A stretch of 64,000 nt of DNA from Prostheceraeus crozeri (taxonomy: Eukaryota; Platyhelminthes; Polycladida; Euryleptidae), in assembly GCA_907163375.1 (NCBI GenBank), contig CAJQUW010007532.1:57501-121500 (forward strand). Direction: 5' to 3'. Both the position numbers and the translations under genes were made by a program. The notes beneath the pieces are model-generated. The model made no database searches. It saw only the letters and a list, made by a program, of their open reading frames with translations, and was not told the origin of the DNA. Of this stretch, positions 56,500-64,000 are shown piece after piece (positions within the stretch are counted from its first letter, which is position 1; the number at the start of each line of letters is the position of its first letter).

Positions 56500-58335
56500 G
56501 GTGGAAGCAGTAGAAGCCTGCAGCATTGCGAAACTGACTGCTAAATCTGCTATCTACCCTTCCAAAAAGAATTCGCAGCTGAAACTGCTTAGAGACCTAT
56601 TCACAACTAGGAAAAGAAATTTAGTTTTCGAACACGCGAAAAGTGGGGGCGAAAAGTATATCAAACGGGCTGATGGCAGGATTTGCTGTTAATGCCATGA
56701 AAGCAGAAAAAGTTGCTGGTTCATCGAGAACAGTAGTGGTACAGTGGCGGAGATTCGTGCTAGAAGTGATACTCGCTAAGCATCTCAGCTATACCGAATA
56801 AAATAAGAAACGCTTAATTTAAAAGCTGGATAAAATGTTAGTTCTCGTTCCAAAATCAGAACGTTAAGCGATGGTTTCAATAATCATAGAAGTAATGTGT
56901 TTTGTGAAATTCTGAGATCAATGTCTAATGAACACTTGTCAAGCGGCCATTACAGCCAACAGCTGAGTCATCAAGCAACCGCATATTCTTCTTTATGAAC
57001 TGATCTCAGGTATGTCACATACCTGAGATCAGTTCATAAAAAATGGCTTTAATTGCAGAAAGTGCTACTTTCGGTGACCTTTTGACATATGGCGACAGTA
57101 CACGAAGGTTAGTGTGAAAGGGCAGTCGGGATGTTGAAGGCTATCTCCACAATGCATCGCATCAAACAGCAAGTTGATGAAACCGAGTTTACCGACGACT
57201 TCCATCGCCCTAGTGTCCCAAGAGTAACAATACTTGACCAAGATTGACATATCCGCATATCTACGGCATCGGCTGCAGCCAGCAACTCACACAGCTGAAA
57301 CAACCGTGCTGCAGAAGTGGTCGAATCACAGGACAGACAGAGGAGACGAAGAGTCCGACCTGCACTTACGAAAAGCACATTGCGTAGAAAATTATGAAAT
57401 ATTGCGAGAATACTGCGCAGTTAAATTACGAAGAATACATGCTTCATCTTTGTTGATCTTAAAAAAGCATTCGATAAAGTGCCGAGAGATGCGTTTTGTT
57501 AATGAGAATGGCTGGTTTTGAATAATGTACTGTACGAACTGTTCGGGCCATGCATCGGTATGCGAAATCTGGAGTCCATATCAAAGGTACCAACGGAGTA
57601 TAGTTCGATGCCTCTGTTGGTGTGCACCAAGGATCGGTTTTGAGTCCTACACTTTTTGTGATTATCCTGGAGGCACCTTCCCTTGAACTTTGAACAGGCA
57701 GTCTTCAGGAATTGTTATACAAACGAGTTAGTTATACTTGTAGAATGAATCGCGAACTTAAAAGCCTGGAAAGCTTGTCCTAGGCAGATGGTCTAGGTGC
57801 TTACCATAATAAGACTAAAATCATGAAATTGCTGCCACTTCTCGGTATCTTGGCGGCAAGCTTCATAACAAGAATCATGCATGCACATCAGAACCATGAC
57901 TCTACTACCTCGATAAGATGTACCCAACATGTGTGTGAGCAGTGTCATGCTGCATATCAGTGCGACGTATCCGGTCACTGCGGAGGACCTTAGCCGCTTG
58001 ATCCGCCTTGCGAGGTGGATATGCTCAAACAGCCTGGAGGATAAAGAGTCAACAGAAGAGCTGATGAGAAGGCTGGGTATCTAACGATCAGAAATGGTCA
58101 TTCGAAGGCGGGAGACATTTTTGATATGGCCATGTTCACAGAAAGACAGGAGACACCAGGCCAAGAAAAGTTCGATACCTGGAAGTATAGGGACGCAATC
58201 CTCGACGAGGTTGAACGACAATGTACTAGAACCACGCGACATCATCAGACTGGATCAACAAATGCCGACGTCAGACCCTTGCAACACGAGACACGCAGGA
58301 AGGAAAGTCATGGATTGATATATACATGTACATGA
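56500..58335 (+). mobile_element. Decayed LINE, same group as 49240-49905
   Basis: Pieces of one element run in order across several frames: AIYPSKKNSQLKLLRDLF and EKYIKRADGR, then RT motifs FVDLKKAFDKVPRDA (57437-57490) and VHQGSVLSPTLFVIILEA (57620-57680). SVMLHISATYPVTAEDLSRL and ELMRRLGI follow, with a YLEVEGRNPRRG-like end. Many stops and frame changes separate them, so the copy is old. A 49-bp palindrome at 56992-57040 sits inside it. Confidence 0.78.
56992..57040. repeat. Perfect 49-bp palindrome, 24-bp arms
   Basis: TTTATGAACTGATCTCAGGT and the next four bases are mirrored exactly around a single central C at 57016. Perfect arms with a one-base centre imply recent formation or a young insertion, because the surrounding LINE is heavily mutated. 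Confidence 0.9.
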
Positions 58336-60594
58336 AGCAGTAGAGTGAAGAATGAGAGTGTGAGCTGGTGATCAGAATGCACAGCATTGTCTTGACATTT
58401 CTTGACAGCATTGTATTTAATCATTTGTTATCACTTGATCCATTCAACGCCGTTAATTATCTGGATGACCTTGTACCTCAGCGAATATGACATCAATGAG
58501 ATAACCGGCGAATATCATGAGAAAGAAAATTCGTTAATGCGATGAAATGGAGCTACAAACAGGAATGTGAGGAACAACGGGGCACCGGCGGAAATTCATG
58601 TTTACAAGGGACTCGAAATAGAAAAAAATACATTAGGTAGATTTGTAAGGCCTCCGCGGAATTCCGAGGATCCATGGTAACTTCCTCAACCTTGCACAAG
58701 CGATTTTCAATGATAATTTGTCCAATTATATTCCCTCGCAATCTACCCACGATGTTGACTCTCACATGCTTACAAGTAAATGGAAATTATCTTTCAGGCC
58801 TACGTCCGACACGCTTACAGGTCTGCCTTATGCACACAATCATCCCAAGTCCTCATGAATGATACTTACCACAGTCATGGAATGTGTTGTCAGATAAAAC
58901 ACTATATCGGCATGCTAAGAAATAGCGCTAAGTAGTAAGTACATCCGAGTGAATCCAATAGTGATGTCTTTGAGAAACATTGATCACAGGCGGCCTCTAC
59001 AGTAGAACTTCAGCTTGATACATTACAAATATGCCTAGATGACTGATGCCGGAGCTTTTCGGGAATATTATTTACGCTGCACTTTCGTGAGGTATACAAA
59101 GTTCATCAGTGCAACCACGTTGTTCTCTCTCTCTGGATGCTTTTAGAGAGCACAATCGTCTTGTAAGGGTATCAATCAACTGGAGAAGGTTTGATCAATT
59201 AACTCGAAATAGTTTGCTTCAACATTCTACGAGCAAACATCCATCGTAGTCATAGGATATTCATCATTATGACCAAAGGATTTCAGGAACATGTAATCTA
59301 TGATCAGCCTGACATTTGAACTTGATCAGAAAAGCAATTCCGCAATGCTGCTTTTCTAAGTGCTATCGGTAAATGGCTGAGTAGAGTCAGAGAGGAACCA
59401 GACTGGTTTGTTCCAAACCTCATTTCAATCATATCAGAGGCTTATTGTTGGCTGAATTGATCTATTGATGCAATATTTAATTTCTTTTTCCACTACTAAA
59501 ATTTTTATTGATAAACACATGAAACACCTAAATTTTCATATCATGAGTAATGCATGATTATGCGATTCATTTATGTACGATCATTTAATCAAACAGTAGA
59601 TATTCTTTAAGACCTCCTTAGGAAGACCTCCTCGGTTCATCATTACAGGTGCTCTAATAAGAGGAGAGGAAAGCAACCAAGTAGGCTTCATGTATAGAAG
59701 ACAGAAACAATTATTTCAAGATACGATGAGAATATTCTCCATGTGACTATGTAGTCGAAGGAGCCCACAGAAAATCAATGTTCTTTCCAGATCATCTATG
59801 TGAATTTTCACACGAGACATTTTGGTCTACTACACGAGACCGTCATCACAAATGACATTGGCTCTCAGCTTTCTATGTTTCAGCTTCATATTTTTTTAAT
59901 CTTATCACTCTATCCCATTACTGCCAAACAATGTAATGCATAACAAACTTGCAGTGTGAGAAGTCATGTAGTTCACTTCGTAGGTGGACAGCAAAACCAT
60001 ATCCAATACCGGTAATCAATAGCAAAAGGTCAATTCTTCAGGATAATTCAATCTTAATCCTTTGAAGAGCATAACACATGACAGTTAACTTATCGATGTA
60101 GGCGTTTTCTTTCTATTATCATACTGAAATTAAAGTTGCTTGCTTTGATATTAATGCAAAATCAAAGACTGAAAGTCGCCTTTCAAGTTTCTTTCACAAG
60201 TAAAACAAGCTTTCCAGTTTCCACTAATTGACAAATTTAATACTATATCTTATCTCTTCCGTTATCCATGAATTTATTTGATTAAAAATAGGGAAACTGA
60301 TTCATTAGATACAAAAAGGATTAAATCCTTCTAGTCATGACAAAAGATAACAAAAATCGAGCAGATTCATCATCTCCATTTGATATTGTTCACTTTCTAT
60401 AAAAATCAAATTCCATTTTGACCTATACAATATATACCAAATATCAAAAAAGGATGTCATTATGCCACGGATGAAAAGAAAAAAATATATTCATTTAAAA
60501 CGCTTTGAGAAGTCGAAAGTACATTATCAATGAAAACTGAAGACTGCTATAACTGTCTCAAACCAGATGAAATAGAAATACACCGAAGTGATTG
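58336..60594. other. No gene recognised
   Basis: No supported gene or bounded repeat. The region is AT-rich, with only short frames such as 58553-58862 on both strands. Confidence 0.45.
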
Positions 60595-61000
60595 CATAGA
60601 GTTTATTGTCATACGCGTTTCAGCACACGTGACGTGCCATCCTCAGTGACAACTGAAAGTGACAGAACAATAAAGGTTTATATACAAGGGAGAGTACAAT
60701 CAACAAATTTTATTTATAATTTATACAATATAACAAAATGTGTATTATGGAAATAAATGTAGATGTTCTGATTGCAAGTGGTTGTTCATGAGAGGTATGT
60801 GATTGTTAATGTGAGATTTGATGCTGAGTGCTTCTCCTATGCGTGTATGTTTAGTATGATGTATGATTGAGAAAGATTGTTTTGATGGTGGATGTATATG
60901 CATGGAGATTTCTGATGGTGGGCTTCCTTTCATATGCTCTTTGATGCGGGTGAAAATGTGGCGACGAAAATCTGTCTCAAACCACTTTCAATTTAATTAA
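60595..61000 (-). mobile_element. Penelope-like element 3' end (GIY-YIG C-terminus)
   Basis: The minus strand reads RRHIFTRIKEHMKGSPPSEI, then SFSIIHHTKHTRIGEALSIK and HIPLMNNHLQSEHLHLFP with a stop at 60745-60747. The R.KEH...H...F.I.H...R.GEAL.I pattern is the C-terminal half of the GIY-YIG endonuclease of Penelope-like elements. About 100 bp downstream lies the ribozyme-like core at 60618-60646 and an AATAAA. The RT part upstream is not recognisable. Confidence 0.75.
60618..60646 (-). ncRNA. Hammerhead-ribozyme-like core (CTGAGGA...GAAA)
   Basis: The minus strand has CTGAGGA, a GCACG/TGTGC stem, then GAAA and CGCGTATGACAATAAAC. It sits just downstream of a Penelope-type GIY-YIG stop codon, the expected place for the hammerhead in these elements. 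Stems I and III were not established. Confidence 0.6.
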
Positions 61001-62371
61001 CAACTAGTCGGGTGGTGAACAATTCTGAGGACACATAAAAGCACTTTAAGTACATTTTTCAAATGACAAGAAAGTGCATCAACAGTAAGCAGTGCAAGAA
61101 GAATATTACTTGTAATTACTACAAGTACATCAATTGTAGCTATGAACGCAGCAACAGCTCGCAGGATAATGTCTCGGAGTGGCTCCATGATCTTCCTCCT
61201 CTCTTAGGATCATTACTTGTGATTAGACATGAACACTGTACTTCCTGATCGCTTCTCAAGTCAATGTGCGACCTGTTCAAGAAGTCGGTGGTTGGAAACA
61301 TTTCAGCAAGCGGATCGTTATGCGGTGTGACCAGCCCTTTCTTCATCCTGAACATTTTTATAGATCACTACGTGCGACTGTCATAAACTCAATCTCAGAC
61401 TACAAAAGAAGAAAGACATTTGCACGTTGGGCTTCGTTCGAATGCACGTCGCTCATGATGAAAACGACAGTGTTCTTTTGGTTATGCCGGTAACATAGGA
61501 ATCGCTGTTAATGGTTCAACTTCACCGATTAATTATCAAAAACAACGTTTGCTGACTTGACCAATCAAATTGCAGTTTCAGCATCGAATCAGGCAACCCT
61601 TTGCTCCAGTAAATGTGTTTGTGTCAAATCTATTCGTCTATTTGTGCCTAATCTAATCTATCGTCGACAGTTGTGCCACGCATGGTCTCAGTTGTCGCTT
61701 TAACTCAGGAAAAACTGCACGACATACGGAAGTCAACAATATAATTCGAGGATCGCTAGTTTCTGCCAGCATGCCTGCTATTCTTGAGCCGCAAGGTCTT
61801 TGTCGTGATGACGGGAAGAGGCCGGATGGCATGACTCTAACCTCCTAGAGCAGAGGTAGGCAGCTTTTCTGGGACTTCACGTGTTGATACCCTGGCCGCA
61901 AGCAACCTCCAAATTTCAAGGCTCGAAGGGAGAAAGTTGGCTTCACGAGCGGAGGACAAATATCGGAGAAAGTGTGAAGGTCTGCAGCATTCATACGCGT
62001 TCTGCCCAATTGCAGCAGAAACACTTGGTGCCTAGGGAATGGATGCGCTGACGATGATCAAGGCAATAGGCAAAATAATCGTCGGCAACAACGCTTTTGA
62101 AACAGCGCCTGAGCCTTGCAATGCAGAGGCAATGCAACGAGTATATTGTCTTGGTTCACAGTGTGAAGAGACCTGAACAAAGTCAGCTATCTTTAATTCA
62201 CTTTTCTTAATGTAACCTTTGAAACATCTACGTCCATTTGACAATTTATAGATAAATGGCAGCGCGCATCTAGCCGAATTCATAGTCTTTATTGCTCTGG
62301 AGGCCTTCAAATGAGAAGTACAACTACATGCTAGAATGGAGATGCCTTCACCACGGTAGATGAATACCAAT
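61001..62371. other. No gene recognised; probable decayed element sequence
   Basis: A minus-strand frame at 62032-62370 directly follows the GIY-YIG stop of the next entry and may be the 3' region of that element. It shows no domain of its own. Confidence 0.35.
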
Positions 62372-62636
62372 TAGCAGCTCACGTTGCTTGCACAAATTTG
62401 GCTTGAAGCACCGAATATGCAAAGCTTCAGAATTGCGTAATAACCTGTCATTTCTAGCGTGAAAGACAATTGAAAACTTGTCACGAAGATAACTACGATC
62501 GCAATTGTAATCAATGACATGAGAAGCTATGGCAGAGGAACTGCGGTGACTGTCACCTTTGATGAGCCAATTAGGAATGTGTTCTTTAGATCAAACGGCG
62601 AGACCTCTGCTCGTCCTACCGTAATAAGCTTCTGCT
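62372..62636 (-). mobile_element. Penelope-like GIY-YIG endonuclease fragment
   Basis: The minus strand gives AYYGRTSRGLAV, one in-frame stop, then SKEHIPNWLIKGDSHRSSSA, then IASHVIDYNC, FSIVFHARNDRLLRNSEALH and IRCFKPNLCKQ. YxGRTxRgLxxRxkEHiP with a following SaIaeHl and rlLrxsEAlhI is the GIY-YIG nuclease of Penelope-like elements. The family differs from that at 60595. An 18-bp inverted repeat (AGAAGCTATGGCAGAGGA) at 62522-62539 and 62639-62656 spans its N-terminal part. Confidence 0.8.
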
Positions 62637-62639
62637 CGT

Positions 62640-63245
62640 CCTCTGCCATAGCTTCTTTTTTCCAAGTTTTTTTTTTTTTGACTCATGCCTAAATAACGGT
62701 GCTTTGTATTCTAGGCTAGACAAAACTGTTGCATTGTAAAGTCGAATGAGATCAGGTATCTGTAAGAAAATCTTCAAACGTTTGATCACAAAGAGTCGTT
62801 GACACGCGAGTTTGCAGATATTCTGTACATGGCTATCCCACGAAAATGCTTCTTTGTAGATCACACCAAGAACCCGAAGCTCCCGCACGAATTCAACATT
62901 GGATGGCAAAAGAACAGAAAGATGAGGCTTCTTGATATTCATAATTTTCGTTTTCTTTTCGTTCAGTTCTAACCCGTGAGTGTTACACCATTTTCTGCGT
63001 GTTGAATTTCCTCTCTGGTAGAAAGTTGTAAGTCTACATTTCCGCAAATGGGAATGCCAATAACGACGTTGTCTGCATACTTGGAAATGAAAGCATCATT
63101 GTTCGATGGTTGCAGAGTTCGCATGTGTACGCAGAATAAAAACAGAGAAAGTTTTCCCCCTTGCGGAACGCCATAGGTGACGCGCACAATAGAGCTCAAC
63201 CAGTCAATCTGAATGGACAGGAAGATTCCGTGAAACCGCGGCTGC
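62640..63245 (-). mobile_element. LINE RT remnant, 3'-truncated
   Basis: Minus-strand frames give VRVTYGVPQGGKLSLFLF and SKYADNVVIGIP, then GLELNEKKTKIMNI, LRVLGVIYKEAFSWDSHV and LIRLYNATVLSSLEY, which is RT domain 5 onward of a CR1/L2-like LINE. YADN replaces the catalytic YADD. A frame change lies near 63000. After SLEY the sequence runs into an A-rich junction and the Penelope fragment, so the normal 3' end is missing. Confidence 0.78.
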
Positions 63246-63494
63246 TTGATAATTAGTTTGCTTTTTCTTTTCCTAAGTCTATGTAGTACAATTTACTAGA
63301 TGTCTTGCTTTTTACGTATAAGAAAACTATGCAAATGTAATATTTACTTTAGTCCCTGTAGCCTAGTTTCCACTCGAAAATTTTCAAAATTTGTGATCAA
63401 TTCATGTATATAATGAAGTCGTTAATTTTTGTCTGTACCTTTGAGAATGCTATATAGACTATTTTTCAAAAATTAATTGATTTTTCTTCATCAA
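63246..63494. other. Short spacer between LINE fragments
   Basis: AT-rich and without recognisable content. Confidence 0.4.
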
Positions 63495-64000
63495 AATCAC
63501 GCTATAATAATAATAATAACGAATATTCGAAAAAATGAAAATCAAGTTATTACATTGGACAAGACATTCAAAGTTACACGAGCTATACACTGATTTACAG
63601 GACAAAAATTAGTGCTTGTGTTGCATTTTCACGTTGTAGGCAGATGTGCAAAAAGGAACAAAGGACAATGATCGTCGAAGAGTTTTGGAAAAGGGAATTT
63701 CGAGGTGGTTGCTGTATTTCAGACGGCGTGGCAACAAAGGAAAAAGAATATTGTCTTCTTGCATATCTTCTTCGAAGCACCTCATGGCTCTCCCATCACG
63801 TCGAACTTTCAAGACTCCGAGACAGTGTTCATGACATTCATTTTCACAAATGATGCGATGGCATAGACGATTTAGCTTTTCTAGTTTTTTGCTGTTTTTC
63901 TTGTTGATACCGACATAGATGGTTGAATTGAACTCAAGAATGGATCGAATGTAAGCATTGTACACTAATATCAGCTCATTCTTTGGAACTATCTAAGAGC
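63495..64000 (-). mobile_element. LINE 3' end with (TTA)n tail, runs off window
   Basis: The minus-strand frame 63965-63609 reads MYNAYIRSILEFNSTIYVGI, KLEKLNRLCHRIICENEC and ends TSAYNVKMQHKH. It is the C-terminal domain of the same LINE type as 30328-31110 and is followed by a TTATTATTATTATTA tail near 63505-63520. The 5' part lies beyond the window. Confidence 0.8.

Noticed and set aside
62032-62370. A 112-residue membrane-like protein on the minus strand
   Set aside because: It directly follows the stop of a Penelope GIY-YIG remnant and is most likely non-coding element sequence.
41243-64000. Upstream SIK kinase exons (HRD, DFG, N-lobe)
   Set aside because: I looked for these motifs on the minus strand and found none; they probably lie outside the window, though a very short exon could be missed.
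1-64000. LTR retroelements, Polintons or other capsid-bearing elements
   Set aside because: I saw no paired long terminal repeats and no gag, integrase or capsid-like frames; the reverse transcriptase pieces present are LINE-type and the GIY-YIG pieces Penelope-type.

Overview
This window is animal genomic DNA: AT-rich, intron-rich and full of transposable elements. One host gene is recognisable, a salt-inducible kinase (SIK, closest to SIK3/QSK) on the minus strand. The rest is mostly mobile elements and their remains. The mix of CR1-like LINEs, Penelope-like elements, hAT, pogo and Tc1 transposons, tRNA-derived SINEs and fold-back MITEs suggests an invertebrate metazoan, perhaps marine. I cannot name the species.

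Host gene: five exons read right to left at 40878-40483, 18572-17768, 15460-15057, 12795-12605 and 9453-8898. All have canonical GT/AG borders and their phases join without a break (0, 1, 0, 2). Together they encode about 783 residues: the end of the kinase C-lobe, the UBA-like domain, a polyglutamine stretch and a long tail with about eight RRxS/T sites. The exons for the rest of the kinase domain were not found and must lie beyond 40.9 kb. The first intron seen is 21.9 kb and acts as a sink for transposons.

Layout: 1-3.5 kb, nothing recognisable. 3.5-5.8 kb, a pogo-like MITE and an 800-bp TIR element with a 522-bp hAT element inserted in it. 5.8-8.9 kb, AT-rich sequence downstream of the kinase gene. 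8.9-18.6 kb, four kinase exons whose introns hold a SINE, hAT copy B, a LINE remnant and fold-back elements. 18.6-40.5 kb, the giant intron, with a Tc1 element nested in a larger inverted-repeat element, LINE and Penelope pieces, the empty-site paralogue of the hAT target, and two fragments of a transposase-like protein. 40.9-51 kb, SINEs, two large fold-back repeats, hAT copy C and a LINE 3' end. 51.1-55.5 kb, a nearly intact CR1-like LINE. 55.5-64 kb, decayed LINEs and two Penelope-type GIY-YIG remnants.

The most interesting signals are: (1) repeated hammerhead-ribozyme-like cores (CTGANGA-stem-GAAA), one directly downstream of a Penelope GIY-YIG domain; (2) the hAT family with matching 8-bp target duplications and a natural empty site in the same window; (3) a CR1 LINE whose ORF1 and ORF2 share one frame across a single TGA, with a tRNA-like sequence in its 5' UTR; and (4) the dense phospho-site array in the SIK tail. 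I saw no convincing LTR retroelement or Polinton, and no new multi-gene system.
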